From Pseudomonadota bacterium (GTDB lineage Bacteria > Myxococcota > Myxococcia > Myxococcales > Vulgatibacteraceae): a stretch of DNA of 6,462 bases. The notes beneath the pieces are model-generated. The model worked only from the letters and a program-made list of their open reading frames with translations, searched no databases and was not told the origin of the DNA. This document shows positions 1 to 6,462 of this stretch, one piece after another. Both the position numbers and the translations under genes were made by a program. Position 1 is the stretch's first letter. Every line of letters begins with the position of its first letter. Where the stretch lies: positions 1 through 6,462 of the forward strand of contig JAEZJH010000164.1 in the NCBI GenBank assembly GCA_023436385.1, written 5' to 3'.

Positions 1-1
1 G

Positions 2-1240
2 GAGCGGTGTGCGGAAGCGCTGCGGCGGGAGGGCGTCGACCCGGTCCTCCTCGAGGGCGCGCCGGGCCGCACCAACCTCCTCTGCCGGTGGGCGGGAGCG
101 GGCACCAAGCCCCCGCTGATGATCACCGCCCACCTCGACGTGGTCCCGGCCGGCGACGGCTGGCTGCATCCGCCGTTCGGCGCGGAGATCCACGACGGCT
201 TCCTCTGGGGGCGGGGCGCGGTGGACATGAAGCACCACGCCGCCGCCGGGGTCACCGTGCTCCGCACCCTGGCCCGCTCCGGGCGGCGCCTCGCCCGGGA
301 CGTGCTCCTGGTGCTGGTGGCCGACGAGGAGGCGGGTTGCACATGGGGTTCCGAGTGGCTGATGGCCAACCACCCGCACCTGGTCCGGGCCGAGTTCGCC
401 CTCGGCGAGATCGGCGGCTTCACGCTGCCGATGGGCGGGACGCGCTTCTATCCGATCCAGGTGGCGCAGAAGGGGGCGGTGTGGATCCGGGCCCGGACCC
501 GCGGGGAGTCGGGCCACGGCTCGATGCCGCGGGAGGACTCCGCGGTGGGGCGGCTGGCGACGGCGTTGGCCCGGCTCACCGCCACCCAGCTCCCGTTCCA
601 CGCGCCGCGGACCACCCGGGCGTTCGTCGAGGCCACCGCCCGGCACCTGGGCCGCACCAGGAAGCTGGCGATGAAGGCCCTGCTCAGGCCCGCGCTGGCG
701 CCCCGGATCCTGGCCCGGCTGCCGGATCGCGCCCTGGCCCGGACCCTCCATGCGGTGCTGGCCAACACCGCGACGCCGACCATCCTCCGGGCCGGAGATC
801 GGCTCAACGTGATCCCCTCGGTCGCCGAGGCGGACCTCGACGCCCGGATCCTCCCGGGCGACGACGGCGCCGCGCTCTTCGAGGAGCTGCGGGCGGTCCT
901 GGGGAGCGAGGTGGAGCTGGAGGTGATCCGGTCGTTGCCGCCCCTCGAGGCCCGCTCGGACACGCCGTTGTTTGCGGCCCTGTCCGGCGCGATCCGGCGG
1001 GCGGATCCGGAGGGCGTGCCGGTGCCCTACATGATCCCCGGATACACCGACGCCTTCGCCTTCGCGAAGAACGGCACCGTCTGGTACGGCTTCACCCCGC
1101 TCCGTCTCCCCGAGGAGCCGCCGGTGAAGTTCGCGGAGCTGTACCACAACGCCAACGAGCGGATTCCCCTCGACGGCTTCCGCTGGGGCCTGAAGGTGCT
1201 CCTCGACGCCGTGGTCTCGTTCGCTTCGGGAAACGCCTAG
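2..1240 (+). CDS. M20-family metallopeptidase / amidohydrolase (5' truncated)
   Basis: The frame is open from base 2 to a TAG at 1238-1240, giving 412 visible residues; the start lies outside the window. The fold is the two-zinc M20 hydrolase, which cleaves amide bonds of peptides or N-acyl amino acids. Numbering from the first visible codon, the metal and catalytic residues are H44 and D46 in AHLDVVP, the bridging D75 in GRGAVDMK, catalytic E109 with metal ligand E110 in ADEEAG, E136 in GEIGG, and H382 in YHNANE. GHGSMP (H172) marks the inserted dimerisation domain, whose histidine completes the active site across the dimer. All core residues are present, so the enzyme should be active. Only some 20-40 N-terminal residues seem to be missing, judged from the usual family length. 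The substrate cannot be read from the sequence; carboxypeptidase, dipeptidase and PM20D1-like N-acyl-amino-acid hydrolase are all possible. The gene converges on sixA with an 18-bp gap. Confidence 0.9.
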   Translation, partial: ERCAEALRREGVDPVLLEGAPGRTNLLCRWAGAGTKPPLMITAHLDVVPAGDGWLHPPFGAEIHDGFLWGRGAVDMKHHAAAGVTVLRTLARSGRRLARDVLLVLVADEEAGCTWGSEWLMANHPHLVRAEFALGEIGGFTLPMGGTRFYPIQVAQKGAVWIRARTRGESGHGSMPREDSAVGRLATALARLTATQLPFHAPRTTRAFVEATARHLGRTRKLAMKALLRPALAPRILARLPDRALARTLHAVLANTATPTILRAGDRLNVIPSVAEADLDARILPGDDGAALFEELRAVLGSEVELEVIRSLPPLEARSDTPLFAALSGAIRRADPEGVPVPYMIPGYTDAFAFAKNGTVWYGFTPLRLPEEPPVKFAELYHNANERIPLDGFRWGLKVLLDAVVSFASGNA

Positions 1241-1258
1241 ACCACACAGCGCGGCGGC

Positions 1259-1768
1259 TCAGCCCATCGTCCCGGAGATCCGCGCGTCCTGTCCGGCCTT
1301 GGCGGGCTCGAGGTAGAAGGCGAAGCGGCCCGGGTTCTCGGCGGCGTCGAGATCGACCGCGAGGACGCCGCCGGGCTCGATCGGACCCGGGAGCGCGCCG
1401 ATCCCCAGAAGTTGAGCGGCGATCTCCCCGAGCAGCGGCTGGTGGCCCACCAGGGCGATCGCCTTCCGCGAGGCGGAGAAGCGGTCGACCAGCTCGATCA
1501 CCCCGTAGAGCCGGCCGGCCGGCTCGAGGGTCCGGCTGGTGGCCACCGGGCCGTTCTGGCCAAACGCGGCCAGGTACAGCTCCGCCGTCTGCACCGCCCG
1601 CACCAGCGGGGAGACCAGCCACAGCTCCGGCGCCGGTTCACCGGCGGCGGTCCAGACCGCCGCGGTCCGCTTCACCCGGGCGCGACCCTCGTCGGTGAGG
1701 GGCCGATCGCCGTCGTGTGCATAGCCGGAGGGGACCGCCTCGCCGTGTCGGACCAGGTAGATGCGCAT
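1259..1768 (-). CDS. sixA: Phosphohistidine phosphatase SixA-like (histidine phosphatase superfamily)
   Basis: A 169-residue protein, close to the roughly 160 residues of E. coli SixA. It starts MRIYLVRHGEA, the canonical RHG active site with R7 and the phospho-acceptor H8. SPLVRAVQTA supplies the conserved R57, and the second catalytic histidine is H109 in VGHQPLLGEI. SixA enzymes remove phosphate from phosphohistidine on signalling or nitrogen-PTS carrier proteins in the cytoplasm; the target here is unknown. The frame stays open upstream to 2227, but that extension runs through the divergent mutM start and has no family similarity, so the ATG at 1768 is chosen. There is no clear Shine-Dalgarno sequence before it. 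Instead a TATCTT hexamer ends 6 nt before the ATG (see the promoter entry). The gene is divergent from mutM and convergent with the M20 gene. It could also be a generic phosphoglycerate-mutase-like phosphatase, but the short single-domain form favours SixA. Confidence 0.88.
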   Translation of the reverse strand: MRIYLVRHGEAVPSGYAHDGDRPLTDEGRARVKRTAAVWTAAGEPAPELWLVSPLVRAVQTAELYLAAFGQNGPVATSRTLEPAGRLYGVIELVDRFSASRKAIALVGHQPLLGEIAAQLLGIGALPGPIEPGGVLAVDLDAAENPGRFAFYLEPAKAGQDARISGTMG

Positions 1769-1803
1769 GGCCGGAAGATAGCGGCAGCCGCGGCTTTCGC
1801 GAA
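1769..1803 (-). promoter_or_regulatory. Possible leaderless sixA promoter
   Basis: Read on the minus strand, TATCTT (1780-1775) matches four of six bases of a TATAAT -10 box in very GC-rich surroundings. It is followed by exactly 6 nt and then the A of the sixA ATG, the spacing expected if transcription starts at the start codon. A hexamer TTCGCG sits 17 nt upstream (1803-1798), but it matches the -35 consensus only at TT. The absence of a Shine-Dalgarno sequence is consistent with leaderless translation. This is a weak prediction. Confidence 0.25.
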
Positions 1804-1889
1804 GCCCGGAGTGGTCGCCGCCGCCTCCGGGCGCGAGCCGTCGCGGCGTTCCAGGGAGGGAAAGACCGCCGGATGTCGTCCTTGCCCCG

Positions 1890-1930
1890 TCGCCCGGCGT
1901 GGTGCACAGGATGCACCCGGCGTCGGGCGA
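1890..1930. repeat. Nested inverted repeat in the sixA-mutM divergent region
   Basis: Outer arms TCGCCCG (1890-1896) and CGGGCGA (1924-1930) enclose inner arms GGTGCA (1901-1906) and TGCACC (1912-1917) around a 5-nt centre, CAGGA. The octamer CCCGGCGT also occurs twice as a direct repeat, at 1893-1900 and 1916-1923. The element lies about 120 bp from the sixA start and 60 bp from the mutM start. It could be a regulator binding site or form a hairpin in a long mutM leader. No known operator is recognised. Confidence 0.4.
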
Positions 1931-1988
1931 AGAGACGCGGGTGGAGTGTCCCGCGGGAAGCCCGAGGTGCCGGGAGTAGGGGAGAGGG

Positions 1989-2798
1989 ATGCCCGAGTTG
2001 CCGGAGGTCGAGTTCGCGCGGCGGAGCCTGGAGCGGTGGCTCCTCGGGCGGACCATCGCGGGCGTGGAGGCGCCGCCGTCACGCGTGTTTCGGGGTGGCG
2101 ACCCGGCGGCGTTCGCCACGGCGCTCGCCGGCCGGAAGCTCCGGGCGATCGACCGCAAGGGCAAGTACCTGCTGCTCGCCTTCGACCGGGACGTCGGCGT
2201 CCTCGCGCACCTGGGGATGAGCGGCAAGTGGGTGCTGCGGCGGGCCGGGGAGGCCGACCCGCGCCACGTGCGGGCCCGGCTCCTCCTCTCCCGGGGCGAG
2301 CGGGTGCTCTACGACGATCCGCGGATGTTCGGGCGGATCGCCCTCGCCGACGCCGGCGCGCTGCGGGAGCTGCCGGAGATCGCCGGCCTCGGCCCCGATC
2401 CCCTGGTCGACGGCCTCGATCCCGCCGACCTCGGCGCCCGCCTCGCCCGCACCGCCCGGAGCGTGAAGGTGGCGCTCCTCGACCAGACGGTGCTGGCCGG
2501 AATTGGAAACATCCAGGCGGCCGAGGCGCTGTTTCGGGCGCGGATCGACCCGCGCCGGCCGGCCCGGGAGCTGACCCGCCGCGAGCTCCGGGCGCTGGTG
2601 AAGGCGATCGAGGAGTCGATCGCCTTCACCCTGGCGGCCCAGGAGGATCCGGAGCTCGAGTACATCGACGAGGGCGGGCCCAATCCGTTCCTGGTCTACG
2701 ATCGCGGGAACGCCCCCTGTCCCCGCTGCCGGCATCCGCTCGAGCGGATCGTCCAGGGCGGCCGCTCGACCTGCTTCTGCCCCCGCTGCCAGCGTTAA
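1989..2798 (+). CDS. mutM: Formamidopyrimidine-DNA glycosylase (Fpg/MutM)
   Basis: This bifunctional glycosylase/AP lyase starts base-excision repair of oxidised purines. The 269-residue length is typical. The initiator Met is followed by PELPEVE, giving the catalytic N-terminal Pro2 and Glu3. RKGKYLL carries the conserved lysine (K59, aligned with E. coli K57). HLGMSG (M77) and DPRMFG (R112, F114) correspond to the residues that fill the DNA gap after base flipping. GIGN (N174) is the phosphate-contact asparagine. The C-terminal zinc finger is C244-x2-C247-x16-C264-x2-C267 with R259 conserved. AGGGGAG at 1978-1984 is the ribosome binding site, 4 nt before the ATG. Oddities: the usual GNIYA[NSD]E is GNIQAAE, and the stretch at residues 218-238 (around ELEYIDEGGPNPF) does not resemble the E. 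coli 8-oxoguanine capping loop, so lesion preference may differ. The stop overlaps the convergent ArsR-like gene by 4 bp. Confidence 0.9.
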   Translation: MPELPEVEFARRSLERWLLGRTIAGVEAPPSRVFRGGDPAAFATALAGRKLRAIDRKGKYLLLAFDRDVGVLAHLGMSGKWVLRRAGEADPRHVRARLLLSRGERVLYDDPRMFGRIALADAGALRELPEIAGLGPDPLVDGLDPADLGARLARTARSVKVALLDQTVLAGIGNIQAAEALFRARIDPRRPARELTRRELRALVKAIEESIAFTLAAQEDPELEYIDEGGPNPFLVYDRGNAPCPRCRHPLERIVQGGRSTCFCPRCQR

Positions 2799-3853
2799 CG
2801 AGGCGGCGCGACGATCAGCTTCCGGAGGTCGCGGTCGACGTTGTAGCCCCGGGGGCCGAAGGGCTCCGTCTTCGCCACCCACTCCCGCTCGAGGCGCTCG
2901 AGGGCGAGGTCGGCGTCGAAGCCCGGCTCGTCCTTCCGCTCCACCTTGGCCACCACCTCGAAGCTGAAGGCGTCGGCGCCGTAGCGGGCGAAGTCCTCCT
3001 GCAGCGTCCGGATCGGATGCATGCCGATGGAGAGCATGAACTTGTGTCGGTTGAGCGGACCCCGGAGGTTCTTGGCGCTGCCCAGGAACGTCTTGCCGTT
3101 CTCCCGGCAAACGATCCGATAGACGCCGGCCTCGAGGGGCGTCTCCTTGTAGGCGCGGATCTGCTCCGACCGCTTCGCGGCCTGCTTTGGCTTCGGTTCC
3201 ACCGGCTTGCCCTCCTTTCCGGCGACGAGGCGGTAGATCCCGCCCTTCCGCGCCAGGTAGCCCTCGTCGACGAGGAGCCGACGCAGGGTGCAGTAGTCCG
3301 GGAAGCGGGCCCGGAGCCGTTCGTCCACCTGCGCCTCGGGGTACTCGCGGCCGGGCTCGAAGGCGTCGAGCAGCTCTTCGAGGACGATCCGGCGGTCCTT
3401 CCACCGCTTGGGGAGGTGGAGCAGCTCCCGCCCCCGGAAGTGGGCGCGGATCACCCGCTCCCGGGATCGCTCGAGCCGCTTCTTCTCCGGGCTGCCGTCG
3501 GCGGCCGGCGAGGCCACCAGGTCCTGGAGCCGCAGCGCGAGCAGCTCGGCGCGGGGGCGGTAGACCAGGTAGTACTGGGTCCGCTCCTTGGTGACGAGGC
3601 GCGCCTCCTCCAGCTTCCGCAGGTGGAAGGAGACGGTGGACGGCGCCAGCTTCAGCCGCTCCGCCAGCTCCTCGGCACAGTGGGGCCGCTCGAGGAGCGC
3701 GTTCACCAGCGCGATCCGCGACCGATCGGCCAGCGCCTTGAGCACCCCGATCCGCGCCTCGAGATCCAGCGCGGAAGATTTTGTTTCGACGCTCATGGAA
3801 GCGGTTCCTAGCCCGGCGCCCGGGTCCCCGTCAAGATCCGGTTCGATGTCCAT
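2795..3853 (-). CDS. ArsR-type HTH / DUF2087 / GIY-YIG-like three-domain regulator
   Basis: A 352-residue protein if translated from the ATG at 3853. Residues about 32-102 form an ArsR-like winged helix (motifs VLKALADRSRIALV and APSTVSFHLRKLEEARLV). Residues about 146-210 match DUF2087 (RFPDYCTLRRLLVDEGYLARKGGIYRL region). Residues about 241-338 form a GIY-YIG-like domain: GVY (Y245), FLGSAKNLR in place of YIG (F256, R264), KFML, then a helix with candidate Glu322/324 and a terminal GYN (N338). ArsR-DUF2087 fusions and a GIY-YIG subclass attached to ArsR or LuxR regulators are known as families; their function is not. No ArsR metal-binding ELCVCDL motif is seen. The alternative ATG at 3796 (333 residues) has its own AGGA. 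Codons 2-19 are less GC-ending than the rest (12 of 18), so 3796 may be the true start. An in-frame ATG at 3937 has no support. The gene is divergent from serA. Confidence 0.82.
   Translation of the reverse strand: MDIEPDLDGDPGAGLGTASMSVETKSSALDLEARIGVLKALADRSRIALVNALLERPHCAEELAERLKLAPSTVSFHLRKLEEARLVTKERTQYYLVYRPRAELLALRLQDLVASPAADGSPEKKRLERSRERVIRAHFRGRELLHLPKRWKDRRIVLEELLDAFEPGREYPEAQVDERLRARFPDYCTLRRLLVDEGYLARKGGIYRLVAGKEGKPVEPKPKQAAKRSEQIRAYKETPLEAGVYRIVCRENGKTFLGSAKNLRGPLNRHKFMLSIGMHPIRTLQEDFARYGADAFSFEVVAKVERKDEPGFDADLALERLEREWVAKTEPFGPRGYNVDRDLRKLIVAPPR
3781..3804. promoter_or_regulatory. Second, degenerate operator-like site over the alternative ArsR-like start
   Basis: These 24 bp match the palindrome at 3838-3861 at 16 positions, in the same orientation and at an offset of exactly 57 bp. 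The CAT complement of the in-frame ATG at 3796 occupies the same place in both. On the minus strand an AGGA lies 9 nt before this ATG. Its own dyad symmetry is weak (6 of 9 inner pairs). It may be a low-affinity second operator or simply the remnant of a tandem duplication. Confidence 0.35.
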
Positions 3854-3861
3854 CGAAACGG
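3838..3861. promoter_or_regulatory. 11-2-11 palindrome, candidate ArsR-type operator
   Basis: Left arm CCGGTTCGATG (3838-3848), 2-nt centre TC, right arm CATCGAAACGG (3851-3861). The arms are complementary at 10 of 11 positions. The geometry is close to the 12-2-12 operators bound by dimeric ArsR/SmtB-family repressors. The site overlaps the ATG at 3853 of the divergent ArsR-like gene, or lies 42-65 nt upstream if translation begins at 3796. Autoregulation is the natural reading. The site is about 127 bp from the serA start, so an effect on serA is possible but unproven. Confidence 0.55.
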
Positions 3862-3938
3862 TCCCTCCCTCCCGACGGGCGTCCGGCCCGTTCCGGGGCG
3901 CCGGCCGCGGGGCGGCACCCTCCCGGCCCCCCGCCACC

Positions 3939-3962
3939 GCGCGTAGTCTCGAGGAGACGCGC
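3939..3962. promoter_or_regulatory. Imperfect hairpin/dyad in the serA leader
   Basis: Inverted arms GTCTC (3946-3950) and GAGAC (3954-3958) lie around GAG. They are extended by GCGC on both sides (3939-3942 and 3959-3962) with a 3-nt GTA bulge on the left. The site sits 13 nt upstream of the serA Shine-Dalgarno sequence, so it could be an operator or an mRNA hairpin. In such GC-rich DNA an element of this size can arise by chance. Confidence 0.2.
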
Positions 3963-3975
3963 CCGTCGCGCGCCC

Positions 3976-3981
3976 GGGAGG
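3976..3981 (+). promoter_or_regulatory. serA ribosome binding site
   Basis: GGGAGG ends 6 nt before the ATG at 3988. It fixes the serA start there rather than at any upstream codon of the same open frame, which continues back through the divergent control region. Confidence 0.75.
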
Positions 3982-3987
3982 CAACCC

Positions 3988-5325
3988 ATGGCGTTTTACC
4001 CCCGGATCCACCGCGGCCGGCTGGCCCGCGCCCTGGTGGTGGAGAAGCCCCATCCGTCCCTCGACCGGCTCCTGGCGGAGGCGGGGATCGAGGCGACGCG
4101 CGTCGACGCCGTGCCCGACGAGGCCGGCCTGGTCCGGCTCCTCGAGGGCGGCGGCTACCACCTGCTCTTCAAGCGGAGCCAAGCGCCGGTGACGGCGAAG
4201 GTCCTCGACGCCGCGCCGGAGCTGTTCGCGGTGATGCTCTGCTGCATCGGCGACGACTCGGTGGACAAGCCGGCCTGTGCCGGCCGCGGCGTCCTGGTGA
4301 TGAACGACCCGCGCTCGAACGGGCGCTCGGTGGCGGAGCTGGTGATCGGCGAGCTGGTGAACGGCGCCCGGCTCCTCCCCGAGACCTACGAGACCAGCCG
4401 CGCCGGCGTCTGGGCGAAGGGCGCGGAGGGACGCCATGAGCTCCAGGGGAAGACCCTGGGCGTGGTGGGCCTGGGCAACATCGGCAAGCAGGTGGCCCGG
4501 CTCGGCCAGTCGCTGGGGATGCAGGTCCTCTTCCACGACAACCACGAGGTGGCCCAGGAGGTGGGGAAGGCGATGGACTGGCGCCTCGCCGGCTCGCTCC
4601 TCGAGCTGTTCGAGGAGTCCGACGCGGTGACCCTGCACCTCTCCGCCGAGGATCACCACGGCCGCTCGAACGCGGGGATCGTCAAGCGCGAGCACCTCTT
4701 CGCCCTCGGCTCCCGGCGGGGCCCGAGCCCGCTCCGGCTCTTCGTCAACGCCGGCCGCGGCTTCCTCCACGAGCCGGCGGATCTCCTCGCCGCGGTGAAG
4801 GAGGGGAAGATCCGCACCGCCTACGTCGACGTCTATCCGGAGGAGCCGCGGAAGGGCGGGCCGGGCTGGGAGAACCCCTACCGCGACGAGCCGCGGATCC
4901 ACTGCACGCCGCACATCGGCGCCTCCACCGCGGAGGCCCAGCCGCGGATCGCCGAGACGATCGCCACCACCGCCCGGCACCTCGGCCACCAGGGCACGGT
5001 CCGCGACTGCGTCTTCGCGCCGCGCCACCGGATCGACGTCGCCGGGGAGACGCTCTCGCCGCACATCCTGGCGGTGGTCCACTCCGACGTCCGCGGCACC
5101 AAGAAGGCGGTCGATGACGCGATCTACCAGGCCGGGATCTCCAACCTCGGCTCCCAGCACCGGGACTTCCCCCGGTACGGGATCGCCTACGATCTCTCGG
5201 TCCTCGACCGCCCGCTCTCCGACGAGGAGGTCACCGGCCTGGTCGAGCACGCGGCCCGGGTCTCCGGCGATCCCACCGCGATCCGCGCGGTCCGCCAGCT
5301 CACGGTCGATCTGCCGGCGCGATAG
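3988..5325 (+). CDS. serA: D-3-phosphoglycerate dehydrogenase (SerA, E. coli-like with ACT-type C-terminus)
   Basis: It catalyses NAD-dependent oxidation of 3-phosphoglycerate, the first step of serine synthesis, in the cytoplasm. The protein has 445 residues; E. coli SerA has 410. The N-terminal substrate domain carries CCIGDDSVD and NDPRSNGRSVAELVIGEL (residues 106-123), close to the E. coli signature. The Rossmann motif is GLGNIG (161-166) with the acidic D184 after strand 2. The catalytic triad is R257 in NAGRG, E286 in DVYPEEP and H309 in TPHIGAST. From about residue 357 a diverged ACT-like domain follows. It keeps H365 and N386, which align with the serine-binding H344 and N364 of E. 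coli, but has D367 where E. coli has N346. The strong Shine-Dalgarno sequence at 3976-3981 supports this start. The gene is divergent from the ArsR-like gene and no serine-pathway partner is adjacent. Another 2-hydroxyacid dehydrogenase specificity is possible but less likely. Confidence 0.88.
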   Translation: MAFYPRIHRGRLARALVVEKPHPSLDRLLAEAGIEATRVDAVPDEAGLVRLLEGGGYHLLFKRSQAPVTAKVLDAAPELFAVMLCCIGDDSVDKPACAGRGVLVMNDPRSNGRSVAELVIGELVNGARLLPETYETSRAGVWAKGAEGRHELQGKTLGVVGLGNIGKQVARLGQSLGMQVLFHDNHEVAQEVGKAMDWRLAGSLLELFEESDAVTLHLSAEDHHGRSNAGIVKREHLFALGSRRGPSPLRLFVNAGRGFLHEPADLLAAVKEGKIRTAYVDVYPEEPRKGGPGWENPYRDEPRIHCTPHIGASTAEAQPRIAETIATTARHLGHQGTVRDCVFAPRHRIDVAGETLSPHILAVVHSDVRGTKKAVDDAIYQAGISNLGSQHRDFPRYGIAYDLSVLDRPLSDEEVTGLVEHAARVSGDPTAIRAVRQLTVDLPAR

Positions 5326-5360
5326 GCCGGGTAGGTGCCGGCGGAACCACGGCCCCGGCC
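5325..5360. terminator. GC-rich stem between the convergent serA and activator genes
   Basis: GGCCGGG (5325-5331) pairs with CCCGGCC (5354-5360) across a 22-nt loop, beginning at the last base of the serA stop. There is no T-run on either side, so an intrinsic terminator is only suggested. It overlaps and would compete with the stronger hairpin at 5356-5382. Confidence 0.25.
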
Positions 5361-5366
5361 TCCCTC

Positions 5367-6462
<1,096 letters not shown>

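Noticed and set aside
448..963. Minus-strand frame opposite the M20 peptidase
   Set aside because: It is an Arg/Ser/Ala-rich shadow frame with no recognisable motif, lying opposite conserved M20 catalytic sequence.
1769..2227. N-terminal extension of sixA to an upstream ATG at 2227
   Set aside because: MRIYLVRHGE at 1768 is the typical SixA N-terminus. The extension overlaps the divergent mutM start and has no similarity to the family.
1412..3811. Open frame of 799 codons on the + strand crossing sixA, mutM and the ArsR-like gene
   Set aside because: It has low-complexity Arg/Pro/Gly-rich composition and no family motifs, and it overlaps three genes with clear catalytic motifs. Such frames stay open because stop codons are rare in GC-rich DNA.
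3913..3928. Sigma-54-like promoter before serA (CGGCAC and GC at 12-bp spacing)
   Set aside because: The -12 part matches only at GC and lacks TTGCA. Such partial matches are expected by chance in this base composition.
3781..3987. Upstream extension of serA in the same frame
   Set aside because: It is Pro/Arg-rich, without dehydrogenase similarity, and overlaps the divergent ArsR-like start. The GGGAGG ribosome binding site fixes the ATG at 3988.

Overview
The window is GC-rich (roughly 70% or more by eye), and almost every codon ends in G or C. That fits a high-GC proteobacterial or myxobacterial-type chromosome. An E. coli-type SerA, a SixA and a PAS/AAA+/Fis activator together lean towards Myxococcota or relatives, but this is inference only. 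I see no rRNA, tRNA, CRISPR array, transposase, phage gene or integration scar, and no intergenic stretch longer than about 220 bp.

Six protein genes strictly alternate in strand. They are an M20 metallopeptidase (+, 5' end cut by the window), a SixA-type phosphohistidine phosphatase (-), MutM/Fpg DNA glycosylase (+), a three-domain ArsR-HTH/DUF2087/GIY-YIG protein (-), a D-3-phosphoglycerate dehydrogenase SerA (+), and a PAS-AAA+-Fis sigma-54-type activator (-, 5' end cut by the window). The genes thus meet tail to tail at about 1240-1259 (18-bp gap), 2795-2798 (4-bp overlap) and 5325-5367 (41-bp gap with strong hairpins). They diverge from two control regions, 1769-1988 (sixA/mutM) and about 3797/3854-3987 (ArsR-like/serA). 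No two neighbours can share a same-strand operon.

Functionally this is a mixed chromosomal neighbourhood: peptide or acyl-amino-acid hydrolysis, signalling dephosphorylation, base-excision repair, serine synthesis and two regulators. I see no sequence evidence that the genes form one system.

The most interesting part is the ArsR/DUF2087/GIY-YIG gene and its start region. A near-perfect 11-2-11 palindrome overlaps one in-frame ATG. A weaker copy lies exactly 57 bp away over a second in-frame ATG, each with its own ribosome-binding-site-like sequence. This looks like a duplicated start/operator module for an autoregulated protein that may have two forms. Other points worth a look are GAFPGA instead of GAFTGA in the sigma-54-type activator, a non-canonical lesion-loop region in MutM, a nested inverted repeat between sixA and mutM, and altered residues in the SerA ACT domain.
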